From the NCBI GenBank assembly GCA_026119855.1, contig JAOWBW010000044.1, positions 310,001-374,000 of the forward strand: DNA of 64,000 nt. The letters run 5' to 3'. A program made the translations under genes and the position numbers. Each line of letters begins with the position of its first letter. Positions within the stretch are counted from its first letter, which is position 1. The DNA is from Campanula takesimana (lineage: Eukaryota > Streptophyta > Magnoliopsida > Asterales > Campanulaceae). Positions 32,155 through 42,544 of the stretch are shown here, piece after piece. Below the pieces are notes generated by a model, which saw nothing but the letters and a program-made list of their open reading frames with translations, did not search any database and had not been told where the DNA came from.

Positions 32155-33567
32155 CTACGCCTCGTCCTCCTTGATTTCCCCCCCCCTTCCCGCCGGCTCA
32201 GCCCGCTCCAGCTTGACATACTCAATTCTATCCTTAGTGTTCTTCTTTGGTGTAGCCGAAAGTGCCGCAGGTATTTCTTCAGCTTCATCTCCTCCACAAT
32301 ATCCTCTAACTCTTTCATAAAGCTCCTTTAGTGTCTGCGGCAACCTCATTCCCAATTCCCTTTTAAAATGACCTGACGCCATCCTGGCCATATATAGCAT
32401 GATGACATTGCTATCATCTATATCCGAGATCCGGTTGGCAATTTTCATGAACCTATCTGTGTATCCCGCAATCCCTTCACCATCTTTCTGCCTTATCCCG
32501 CATAACTCTTGCTTAACTGTGGGTTAAGCTCCCGTTGCCCCAAATTTATTGATGAACTTTCTTTTAATGTCTTGGTACCCCAGGATTGATCCGGCGGGTT
32601 GCAGAAGGAACCAGTCCAAGGCATGTTCCGTCAAAGTGCTAGCAAAAGTCTTGCAGAGTATTGCCTCATCCCTTGTCAATATAGTCATAGTGACCTCAAA
32701 GCCCCCTATATGTGTTCTGGCCGCGGTGTGGCCGTTGTATTTCTCTAAATGGGGAAACTTGAAATCGGGATCTGGATATGCCTCTTGAATGTATATGGCA
32801 AAGGGAGCCGGAAATGAGTCCCTATCCTCCTCTCTATGTCCCTTCTCCAAATTACCCAATTTCCTGGCAAACTCCTGCATCCATCCCGCCTCTTCTGGCT
32901 GACCTTGAATCCGCCCACCTAATCGACTTCCTTCATTGCGATTTCCTCCTTCCAAATTAGAAGAAGTGTCCTCATCCCCATCGTATTCATATTAAAACGA
33001 CTCTCCTGCTGCATTTCCCGGTTGGAAATAAATCCTCTTCTTAACCCCATTCTCCATAATTATTTGCGCTTTGCGCTTTGGTATTAATCCAGATTTACCC
33101 CTTGGACCCACTTGCTCTGGAATACCCTCTTTCTCCTTCTCCTTTCCTTTACTTCTCAGTCCCTCCTGAATAACTTCAAGCCTTCCTTGGCCTTGAATAT
33201 TCTCCGTTGGGCGCACCGTTTGTGGAATAGGGGTGGGATTTTGTCCCAGTTCTGTCAACCGGTTGTTGTTGGCTATCAACTGTAACAACAATTTATTTTG
33301 ATTCTTCAATCGTTCTATTTCAGCGGCCGCCTCATTTTCTTCCTTTGACGGGTTTTGCCGGTTATCTCCTCCGCCTCCTCCGGCTTGTTCTAGGAGCTCT
33401 AGCCTCTCCCTTCCTGCTCTGTCAACTCTTGGCTGAATGATTTCAATAGATTCCTCTCCTATACGCTGATTGCCTCCGGTACCAGTCAGGGTAGATCCAC
33501 CAGCTCCTCCTTGCTGGTTTGACAACATGCCGGCTATCATGTTTCTCACCGGAGTAACTTGCACCAT
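32155..33567 (-). pseudogene. gag: G- Gag, broken
   Basis: The ATG at 33567 (MVQVTPVRNMIAGM) starts about 150 bp after the primer site. A Gly-rich and charged head with a coiled-coil stretch (residues about 75-105) is followed by an in-frame stop at 32992. The same frame carries the capsid core with ALDWFLLQPAGSI and FINKFG, then another stop at 32524, then a C-terminal part with LPQTLKELYERV, ending at 32155. The next frame, with the zinc motif, is shifted. Unlike T+ and O+, this Gag still has its capsid core. Confidence 0.85.
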
Positions 33568-33716
33568 TCTTATCGTTACCGAAGAAAAAAATTCCTAACG
33601 ATGGAAACATCCCAGACAAGGAACAAAAACAGAGCAAGAAGAAATCACTCTCAATCAATTGAAAACTCCTAAATCAAATGAATCGAAAAATCTCAAGTAA
33701 TGGTCAAACAAAGAGA

Positions 33717-33740
33717 GGTCGATTCCCGGCAACGGAACCA
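33717..33740 (-). other. Primer binding site of G- (tRNA-Glu type)
   Basis: The minus strand reads TGGTTCCGTTGCCGGGAATC and a few bases more. This matches the complement of the 3' end and T-arm of a plant tRNA-Glu, as I recall it. It is longer than the usual 12-18 bases. Confidence 0.65.
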
Positions 33741-34011
33741 AACAGATGCTACCAGAAAAAATTGAGATATCTGAGCTGCAACGGAACTTGAGTCTAGCAA
33801 ATAAGATATGGCCTTCTCTTTGATTTGGACCTGCACACATGAAATCAAACATAAACTGCATCAGGGGCTCTCCGGCAAAAGCCCCTCCGGCGTGAGAATC
33901 AGTTCACGAGAGAAATCACCAAGTACAAAGAAGCAACCTCCAGAATGTGTACTGTGTGTGCGTACTTGAACATACCTCACCAATGAAGGTGGATTTTCCT
34001 TTTATATCCTC
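33741..34011 (-). repeat. Fragment of the G- 5' LTR
   Basis: It lies just upstream of the primer site. The minus strand has TATAAAAGG at about 33998-34006, five bases from the T- insertion. The exact LTR end is unclear; the last bases before the primer site are ATCTGTT. The rest of the LTR lies beyond T-. Confidence 0.6.
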
Positions 34012-35174
34012 TGTAGATACCCCGGGGAACCACGGCTTGGCTAGAGCAGTGAATTAACCTAGGATGTCTACTTGATTTTAAGAGTCGCCACCCGCGTTTT
34101 AGAGGAACGCGAGAAAACCTAAGAAAATAGCCTTTTTTATTGATTACGAAACCAAAGATTCTTGAGATGAGGGGTTCGGGGGTTAGGTGACGGAGTGGGA
34201 AGTACTTAAACACCCACTCCGCCCCGCTTACGCGGGTCTTGCTACTTTAGGTGTTCTAATACTAAAAAGAAAAATCCTTCAATTATTAATGTAAGAAGTG
34301 CTAACAATTACAATGGAAAGAAAGGGGAAATTTATAAAGGAAAATAAAAGAGAATTGTTTTATTTATTTAATGGTAAAGATTACATGTCAAACTATTCTA
34401 ACAATTATATTAAGAAAAGAATGGTAAATTAAAGTAGAGATTAAAATGTAGGGAGATAACCTTAACCAACTTTAATGTAGTAAAGTGGTCATTTGGTCAT
34501 GTCCCAATTGATGGGGATTGCATACATTACTAAGACATGTAAAATGAGAGAAGAAGAATAAATTACCTTAAGAAAGAGGACTTCAAACTTGGACTTGAAA
34601 ATTGTGTTGTTGGAGGGAAATTGTTGTAGAACAATTTGTGTAGAGTCTTGTTGTTAAGAACTCTTGTTGGGAGAATTTGTGTATAGTGTAGTTTCTGAAT
34701 CAAAGTTGAGGTCCAAGGTCCAAGAGAGGTAGAAGAGAGATGAAAAGAGATCCAAAAAGAGATGAAAAAGAGGTCCCCCTCCAATGGTGGATTGGAGGGG
34801 TTTTTATAGTTGAAAGGGGATGTTTTTGGTGCCAAAACAGAGTCACAAAGAACAGTTTCACGGGCAAAATCATGTAAAATGAGCAAGGGAGAGATTCTTG
34901 GACAGAAATCAGTAACTAACACACCCAGACGCGCGCGCATCCCGTATAGTCGGCGGGAGGCGCGCGCTTCTGGCCCCAAAGGGCGGAGGCGCGCGACTTT
35001 GAAATGGCGATTTTGACAGAATGGACTAGAAAGTTAACTCTGTTATGCAGTTTAGTCCAAAACCGACGGAATCAGTTAGGAACTTAACCGAACTAACAGA
35101 AATTAACAAAAACAAGTAAAGTAAAAATACTATGTATGCAATCGGGGTGAGAGATCCAAGGCGGGGTGTCTACA
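34012..35174 (-). repeat. 3' LTR of T-
   Basis: 1163 bp. On the minus strand it runs TGTAGACACC (35174) to TATCTACA (34012). It carries a CGCGCGC-type triplet at about 34929, 34960 and 34989 and a TATA box near 34801-34808. Somewhat diverged from the T+ LTRs, mainly in the R/U5 part. Confidence 0.93.
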
Positions 35175-35265
35175 GAGCCCCTCAGCAACGTGGATTGTGA
35201 AGCAAAACGCATCGACGAAAGAAAGACAACCGCCGAAGACATCGACAAGAGAAAACAAAGACTCG
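35175..35265 (-). other. Polypurine tract and hairpin of T-
   Basis: The minus strand reads GAGGGGCTC before the LTR. An upstream CTTCGGC can pair with GCTGAGG, again leaving the tract at the 3' arm of a stem. Pair changes relative to A+ keep the pairing. Confidence 0.6.
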
Positions 35266-35330
35266 ATAAAGCAGGAATTTGAAATTACAAAGGATAGGAG
35301 TGCGCTCCCTGTGTGAGAGGCTTAATTGCC

Positions 35331-35475
35331 GTTTGTTGATGCAGGATCCGTTTGCTGAAGCGGGATCCGTTTGCTGAATGCGGGATCCGTTTGCTGATGC
35401 GGGATCTGTTTGCTGATGGCGGGATCCATTTGCTGATGCGGGATCCGTTTGCTGATGCGGGATCCGTTTGCTCCG
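35331..35475. repeat. Tandem array, 18-bp unit, about 8 copies (T-)
   Basis: GATCCGTTTGCTGATGCGG units, the reverse complement of the T+ array. Confidence 0.92.
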
Positions 35476-36418
35476 TCTGCCTATTGTTGTGTTGCTTGAT
35501 GGAAAGATGGTAATTTTGCGGCTCACCATGGACCGAGTTATTGTCATTGAAATGTAATTGTTTGACTCAGTGGGATGTAGGCGTAGTTGACGACGGATCA
35601 CTTTCTGCTGGGGATGAAGTGCCTTGATTTGCAGATGCTGTTGACCTTGTGGTGGTACCTGTTATGTGTGTGCTTGGCAGGTATATATGCTTGTGACATG
35701 TATGGGATGTGAAATGGCAGTTATGAGGGAAATTGTGCTTCTGTGTGATGTGATTTGAAAGCAGTTTGTATGAGAGAGAAGTAAAGTGATTCTGTGTGTG
35801 AAGTGATTTTTGAAAGCGAAGATTGCTTGAGATGAATGATGTTCATACCTTCACTTACCATTTCCGCTTGATTGGGGATGGATTGCTGAAGGATGTTGAT
35901 GCTTTTGATGAAGAATGTCCATGCTTTGGATGGAGAATGATGATGTTGATGGTGATGAATTGTTCTTGCCTTTGAAGGAGTGTCGGCGAGATGGTATTCT
36001 GGATGGTGGGTTGGTCGTGCCAAAAGGCTGCCTACGTATCCCTTGAAAGGAATCAGACCAGCGTAGTTCAAGGATGCTGGGGAGGAATGCTAGGAGCAAA
36101 TCAAAGTAAAGCACATACTTTTGCAAAAAGAAAAAGAAAAATCTCTACTTTTTTTTTTCCTTAGATTAGAAGGGAAAGAATATCACACATATGAGAAAAA
36201 AGATTTTTTTTTTTAGTTCGTGGGTGAACCATTTTAACCATTGTGTGTTTGTAAAGCCAACCCAAGATCAATTCGTGTTCAATCGAAGTCCGGATTGCCT
36301 TGATTGAATTCTGTCGTTGTTGCCGTGGTGTCCAACGAAATTGATGTCTAGCCCCAAGAGATTTGTCGATTATAGGGCTTCAAAAGGGACTATTGATGCC
36401 GAGATGCCAAGGGGTTGC
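35476..36418 (-). other. T- non-coding region with hairpin C at 36032-36066
   Basis: Reversed match to T+ 27800-28744. Hairpin C is intact here: CTACG/CGTAG outer stem and a TCCTT/AAGGG inner stem. There is no gene. O+ interrupts it at 36418. Confidence 0.8.
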
Positions 36419-37920
36419 TGTAAGTACCCCAATCTGAAACCGACCTATCTTAGAGGTAGCCTTAGCACCGTTTCAGGGATAGGCTAATAGGCCAGGACCT
36501 CCCTAGGATAAGCTATAAATTCCAGGACTACTCTGGTATAAAATTGGAAAAATCCAGAGGCTCGTCAGGCTGAGCCGTACGGATGATTTGGGTACTAGAG
36601 GGGCCTAGCCGTACGGCTGGTTTGGGCACCCTCAGTCCCTATAAATAGAACCCCTTGCTGATCATTTCAGGGGGGGGATAAATACACATTAGGGAGGTCA
36701 CTCTACTGGAATTACCACAGAGTAAGAGTGAGAGTGATCACATACCAAAAAAGGAGAGAAGAAAGGAAGATTGGCCATAACCATCATAGGTAAAGCCACC
36801 TCCCCCCTCCTTTCTCTTCATCGTACTCCTATTTTCTTTCTTATATCTTGGTTATACATGTATTTACTCTTCATTCATGCAAAGACTTGTCCATTTCAAG
36901 CACCTTTTATTTCTTCCAAGACTTGTCCATTATCAAGCACTATATACCTATCTATTACATTACTATCTTGTCCAAGCTATGAGAAGTTCCAAGGTGCCCT
37001 CCATACCTTGTATGGAAGAGGTTCTAAACCTAGACACTCATAGACTTGTTGATTGTCATTTACATTCCTTATTCATTTAAATGTTATGCTTGTTTGGCCA
37101 TGATAGTCATGAGGGTGATGAGACCTTAGTGTTCATCATTTTCCTCTTTGGTTTAGCCTCAAAATCCCACTTTTGGGTCATAAAGATTCAATCTTTATGT
37201 GTTATTTTGACTCTTGGAAGGATTTTAAGTCATAAAGATGTCATCTTGGTGATAAAGTTCCAATCTTTATTCACCAAATGACCAACTTTGGTCCAAAGGG
37301 GACATTCATCAACTTTCTTGATTTTCTCCTATGATTGCTCATGATCACACCCAAATACTTGTTTTGGGGGACCAAGTGATGATCATTTAGCATAGGAATG
37401 ATGTTATAAAACTTGTAAAATGATTTCTTGCAAGCTGGGATCAAAAACAGTTTGTCCAGCTTCAGACAGAATGCCCTGTTTCTGTTCTGAACTGGACTGT
37501 TCTTGAGAAAACTGTAAAAACCCCAGAATTACCTCCTCCAGCCGTACGGCTACTTTAGGTAGGAGGGCAAAATTGCCTGTTTTTCCCTCTGACCTTTGTC
37601 TTATCACTCAAGGCCCCTTTTTCAGCCGAGTTTCTCAAATAAAATCAACAACAAAACTTTTTCGTTAAATAGACACACACACATATGCACATTTTAACTA
37701 ACTTAGGGAGACTCGGCTTTGTCCGAGGCAACTTGAGAGGACGTAAAAACTCCTCCCAAGTTGTAACCTGACCTCCGAACCTTTGAACTCAAACCTTTAT
37801 CATTTTTTGGGTTTAAAATTAACAAAATGTGGCGACTCCGTTAAATTTGACCGGTTCCCGTGTTTGGCGTTTCGCCCCATACACTAATCGCGTTTCCATG
37901 CGCGGGGCGGGATCCTTACA
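36419..37920 (+). repeat. 5' LTR of O+
   Basis: 1502 bp, TGTAAGTACC to GGATCCTTACA. By eye, one to two differences per 100 bases from 47845-49345. Confidence 0.95.
36575..36648 (+). promoter_or_regulatory. LTR promoter of O+: two CCGTACGG words and TATA box
   Basis: CCGTACGG at 36575-36582 and 36609-36616, each followed by a (A/C)TG(A/G)TTTGGG stretch, then TATAAATAG at 36640-36648. The 3' LTR repeats the arrangement at 48001, 48035 and 48066. Confidence 0.65.
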
Positions 37921-37921
37921 G

Positions 37922-37939
37922 TGGCGACTTCGCTGGGGA
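37922..37939 (+). other. Primer binding site of O+ (tRNA-Arg type)
   Basis: TGGCGACTTCGCTGGGGA, one base different from the T+ site, two bases after the LTR. Confidence 0.78.
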
Positions 37940-39762
37940 GAAGAGTGCTTTCGGACTTCTTTCTAGAAGGTTCGGAAACATTCTTGTGTGGGTCAAACTC
38001 CCGTTCCCGTTAGTTGACTTCTTGCATATTTGTGTGTGTTTGATGTTTTTGTTTGAACTGTTTTTAGTACATACAATAAACTGGGGCTTGATGATCAGAA
38101 GTTGGAGAAACTGAGAAAAATCTTCACCCTCTTGCTTTAGCCGTACGGCTACTTTGGGTAGGGGCCAGAATGTTGCCAATTAACAGTTTGGTGCAGGGCT
38201 GCAACATTCTGGCTGCCCCTCTGCTTCTACTTATCCAGGTTCCAAATTTACAGTCTTACTTGTGCACATTACCTTCATTCTTTTGGCCAAAACTTGGTTT
38301 TAAAAGGTAATAAAACTTGGTTATGCATGATATTTTGTCAATAAAATGGTTTCCAAAACCTCGTCGTGCATAATCCCTTTTTGTAAGGGTTTTCTTGAGT
38401 CTCCTCGTTGTGCACAAATTGCTTTGTACAAAAGGGTTTCAATGTAAAATATTTCTTTTGCAAAAGTTTGATTCAAAATTCTTTGTGGTGCACAACTTGG
38501 TACATGTACAAGTTTTGGTCTTTGTTCGCTTATATTCCTTGATTTATTGTGTATAGATTGCTCAATCCATGCTTGTTCATACTTGTTCATATCTTGCTTA
38601 TGCCATGCTCATGATATCGAAAAACGAATTGAAAATCTCTCTTTTTACTCAAAAAAGGAGCATAGAATGACTTCACACCACGCGCACTCGACCGTGCACG
38701 TTCCAAATACCCTTTAAACCTGGGGTGGATGCCACGATGCAGCTCGTTGGGCGCTCTTGTTCCCTTCGATGCGCGTACGGGTCCATCCCACCTTCCCTTC
38801 CGAACCGAGTCAACCACACTTGTCTGTGACACACAAATACCGTGACTATGGTTGGTTTTTGGTCTAGTTCACGTTACCACATCCTTGATACGTGCTCAAA
38901 ATCTAATTGTGGCCAAATTAATGCCCGAGTTGCGACTCCTTGATGAAATGCAAGTGTGGCCTAACCAGCCTCCAACTCGTGTGTTAGTGACGACCGCAAT
39001 TAGCAAGGGCCATGTACTAAGGATAGGGTGACACTGTGTCGTTAAGCCCTAATGAACGAGTTATTTTAATCATCCTTAAGTCCATGATCAAGATCGAGAC
39101 GCCTCATTCAAAATGAGGTCATGACGGAATGTCGGCGCAGCCTTCGGTGTAGCCTTCGGGGAAAAGTCTCGATTCCGACTGGGGCTTAACCATGATTAGG
39201 ATAGCCCACATATTGGGAGTTTTACGATGCACTAGACCCTAGGTTCATTTCTTTTGATCGGTGGAAGCCGCGTGCCCTATAGGACCCTCGCCCGGGATAG
39301 TCCGTCCTTGGGAGCGTGCAATACAGGTGAAAAACGAGGGGTCTATAGGCGTAGTGATGGCCTCCACTGATCCAGGGTTATAGAATAGCTGCGAAAAAGA
39401 AGAGCAATCTTTTCCAACCAATTAGGAATAAGACATGCCTTGAGAAAAATGAAATAATAAAGGTTGAGCCCTTGAATTGTGCACTAACGTCTGTTTATGT
39501 GACAAAACCGGCCGAGATAATCCAACGAATAAATGATTTTTTTTTTTTTTAAAAAAAAAAAGAGAAAAGGAGATTGCTAAATTTATCAAACGCTTGGCTT
39601 GGGCTTCTCCCCCCCCCCCCTAAAAGAGAGTCAAATTGGTTACCCTCTTTGGGTCAGTATCCCTTGTGTGTCGAGTCTTTGTTTTACTTCAAAGCATGAC
39701 TTCCCGAAAAATCCTTCCACGGTGCCCTTATGGTCTGTCGGTCTTGTGAATCATAGGAAGTG
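37940..39762 (+). other. O+ leader, non-coding
   Basis: No gene in 1.8 kb. One CCGTACGG word lies at 38141-38148. There are T/A homopolymer runs near 39537-39561 and a C run near 39609. Leaders of this length are usual in Tat elements and may hold packaging signals. Confidence 0.6.
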
Positions 39763-40494
39763 ATGGAAGCCCGCTTTGAAGGTATTGAAAGGGTCATGAG
39801 TGCCCTACAACAAATGGTGAGGAGACTGGAGTACGACCAGGGTCGTCTATTGGGAATCGTGGCTAGGATGCAAGAAAAGCAAGCCCCAGATTTGGAGGAA
39901 GAGATACAAAAGATGTGGGTCAAGATGGTGCACCCATGTCTTTGTGAGCTTTTGAAAGACCGTGAGAATGATTGGCACCAAGAAAGGAAAAGCGTGAGGG
40001 AGGAAATGAACTCACAGAGCCGCATTCAGCAGGAAGACATGAGGAACGTCCAAGCCTGCATGCACACAGTGGTGGACGCAATCCTAGATATCCGAGCCTA
40101 TCTCAAAAATCATCCACGCTTGAAGAATCCCCCCATCGAGCCTCCCCAAAAACATACCCCAAGCGGAAGCCCACTACCAAGAAATAGCCGACCTCGCCCC
40201 ATAGCTCCCAAACCTTCTTACCGCCAAAGGGCCGCGCCATACCGTCTTTTCCGCGAATTGGGGACCCCAAGAACCTCACTACTTGATCAATTGCTCAAAG
40301 AGGGGAAAATCACTTTGCTTGACCCAAGCGTGATTTCATCCGAGCACCCCAGCCAGCGGTCCGATGAAACTCAATTTTGTCGCTACCATCAAGGGGTAGG
40401 ACACTCCACCGGGGCGTGCGACGCCCTAAAGGACAGGATCCAAGCACTCATTGATGAGGGTGTCATTACCAAACGAGGGGACAAGTGGGTCTGA
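39763..40494 (+). CDS. gag: O+ short Gag
   Basis: I take the ATG at 39763 (MEARFEGIERVM). Residues 1-110 are a charged, heptad-like coiled coil. A Pro-rich linker follows, then a FRELGTPRTSLLDQLL stretch and a zinc motif CX2HX4HX4C (CRYHQGVGHSTGAC), then an IQALIDEG helix typical of Tat Gag C-termini. The stop is TGA at 40492-40494. The capsid core expected between coiled coil and zinc region is not visible; about 243 residues is short for the family. The frame is intact, in contrast to most genes here, so it may have been maintained until recently. Confidence 0.75.
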   Translation: MEARFEGIERVMSALQQMVRRLEYDQGRLLGIVARMQEKQAPDLEEEIQKMWVKMVHPCLCELLKDRENDWHQERKSVREEMNSQSRIQQEDMRNVQACMHTVVDAILDIRAYLKNHPRLKNPPIEPPQKHTPSGSPLPRNSRPRPIAPKPSYRQRAAPYRLFRELGTPRTSLLDQLLKEGKITLLDPSVISSEHPSQRSDETQFCRYHQGVGHSTGACDALKDRIQALIDEGVITKRGDKWV

Positions 40495-41351
40495 GTCAGG
40501 TACGCAAGAAGGAGAGGAAATGAGGAAGAGAAGAAGTCGTTAGGAGTGGCCTAGTATTTGTGTTCTAGAGAGTCTCCTAAATCCGTAGTGAATATAGTCT
40601 TTTGTCTTTCTTTTTCTTTTAGCTTTCCCAAAAGGCCCTGCGAGGCCAAAGTATGTAAAAAGCCACAATGTGGCGATGGTTGAGTCAATAGTCAAGTCCA
40701 AGTTGTAAAAATTGAGTCTTCCGTGAAATGAATTGTCTTTTACTTCTATTCTCCCTAGACTTGAGGCATTATTTGAAAAATTACACTAACTCTCGGAATC
40801 ACTCCCATTAATGTATCCAAATGATTGTTTTATCCCCGATATGATGAGTTGATTCCCCCAAACATGGAAGTCAACAACGACTCATAAAGGGACGAATGGA
40901 TCTAAAAGTAAAAGGTACTAAATTCCAATAATTAATCTTAAGATGAATGAATGTTGTGACCCGTTGGCATGAAGGAGACCATCAATGGCAGATCTTCCCC
41001 CATACACTACCCGATACATGACCCAAGACACCTTTTTTAGGCAAACTCCCGATGCACATTAAAAGCATCCCAAGACAATGAAAAGACGAGGACGTTGTTG
41101 CTTAGCCACCAAAGTTCAGCCATAAGTGCACATACAGACTTCCCGAGGATAGGTGAAAAAAAAAAAAAAAAAAAAAAGAAAAAGAAAAAAATGGCAAAAA
41201 GAAATGCTCGCACAAAGAGCCCGTCCATATCAAAAGGGGTACGCCCAAAAGGTCCCATCTCAAAGAGTTCACCCAAGGCAAAGCCAGCAATGACGTCCTC
41301 CGAGACAGCAAAAGATACCAACCCCGGCCAAAAGGGAGGGGCCAAGAGCCG
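40495..41351 (+). other. O+ non-coding after gag
   Basis: No protease or RT follows gag. There is a long A run near 41157-41190 before hairpin C. Confidence 0.6.
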
Positions 41352-41404
41352 AACTACGGCGACCTGAGCCCCTCACATTGAGGGGAACGTAGGCAACCTT
41401 CGGG
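41352..41404 (+). other. Hairpin type C in O+, with CC-TTCG-GG
   Basis: Outer CTACG (41354-41358)/CGTAG (41388-41392); inner CCCCTC/GAGGGG, six perfect pairs around ACATT; then CC-TTCG-GG at 41397-41404. Changes from the A+ copy fall on both arms. Confidence 0.72.
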
Positions 41405-42544
41405 TCCAGTCATAACACGAAATGAATCCCCCAAACCTTGGTCCTCCCAAAGGACCCGGTTCTTTTTCCCTGGTCTCATCAATGACCAATTCCCCGAATA
41501 ACAACCGGTTCCCCAGACAATGACCAATTCCCCAGATAATGACCAATCCTCCCATAAACACTTTCTCCTCCCGATCTTGCCATTGATCGAATCTTAATTC
41601 CAATGGGTCATGACAGTTATGCACACTAAGGCTAATTACTTGAATTTTGACCTAAATACTAATCAAGATCCGTTCAAGCAAACATCTTGATTACATTAAT
41701 TGAGGTTGATTCCGAATGCCTCAACAAGTCTTCTTTTCCACATCTTAGGAAAAAGCCAAACACGTGAATTTCTGTCCATAGGCTTCCTCTCTCAGAAAAG
41801 GGACTTACTCCTGTAAAAGCCTATGTGTGTCTACTCGTGTGAGCAAGTGTGATATGCTCTTGTCTGTGTCAAAGTTAACTTTGCTTCTGTCCATGTCAAG
41901 AGTCAACTAGGCCACTCTTAAATAGGGAAGGTAGAGAAAACTTGGAAAGGAGGAAAGTGCTATGGTTGGACAATCAAGGGAGAGAAACCCGAAGAGTGAT
42001 TCCCAGAAAGGTGAAACACTGGGGCTGCCAAACCACAGTCGAGAAACCCGAGGATTAGTCTCCGACAAGACATTACACTGGGGCTGACCAGCCGTAATCG
42101 CGCAATGGAAAGACCGACGAAAAGTCATGCTTTGAGTAAAACAGTCTAAGTCAAATAAACCTTCTCATCTGTCAAAATTCCCTAGGAACACCCAGAAAAT
42201 TTGGTAAAAAGGTCAACCTTCAGCGTCAACCGTACGGATGGTTTGTCCTTGTGAAAATTTTCATGTCAGCAGCCCATACCAAACTGCCTGCAAGTGAGAC
42301 TCACTTTCACTTGTCAAAAAAAAAAAAAAAAAAACCCTGTCAACGTATGTCCCAGTTGCACATAATTGAGTCTAAACACGTTCCGGGTCACAACATCGAA
42401 AGCATAAGTCTTCACGAGACCTAAGCCAGGCATAAAACGAATTTACAAGGGGTTTAAACTCAATAAAGCAACAAGTTTTCATGACATATTGTTTTGCAAA
42501 AATAAGACAAAGACAAAAAGAAAATTGTTCAAAGACAGGTACAA
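41405..42544 (+). other. O+ non-coding, downstream of the antisense gene
   Basis: Short duplications of AATGACCAATTCCCCAGA near 41480-41555 and an approximately 70-bp imperfect duplication with ACACTGGGGCTG near 41960-42095. CCGTACGG at 42230-42237. No gene. Confidence 0.5.

Larger units (their letters stand above)
6962..34011 (-). mobile_element. G-: old Ty3/gypsy (Tat-lineage) element, the host of the nest, in five pieces
   Basis: Read on the minus strand, the pieces 33741-34011, 30631-33567, 14902-17881, 12633-12887 and 6962-7635 give LTR fragment, primer site, gag, protease, RT, RNase H, second RNase H, integrase and 3' non-coding DNA in the correct order. Insertions T+ and S1- are cleanly bounded by target duplications (CCATG/CCATG and TGCGG/TGCGC), and C1- by TTAAG/TTAAC. 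The coding parts carry many stops and frameshifts, so the element is dead. The upstream part of its 5' LTR lies beyond the T- insertion and off the window. Confidence 0.85.

Noticed and set aside
33717..33740. tRNA gene fragment
   Set aside because: Only the 3' end of tRNA-Glu is matched, beside an LTR and before gag, so it is a primer binding site.
38587..38832. 81-codon minus-strand frame in the O+ leader
   Set aside because: No recognisable domain; the leader appears non-coding.
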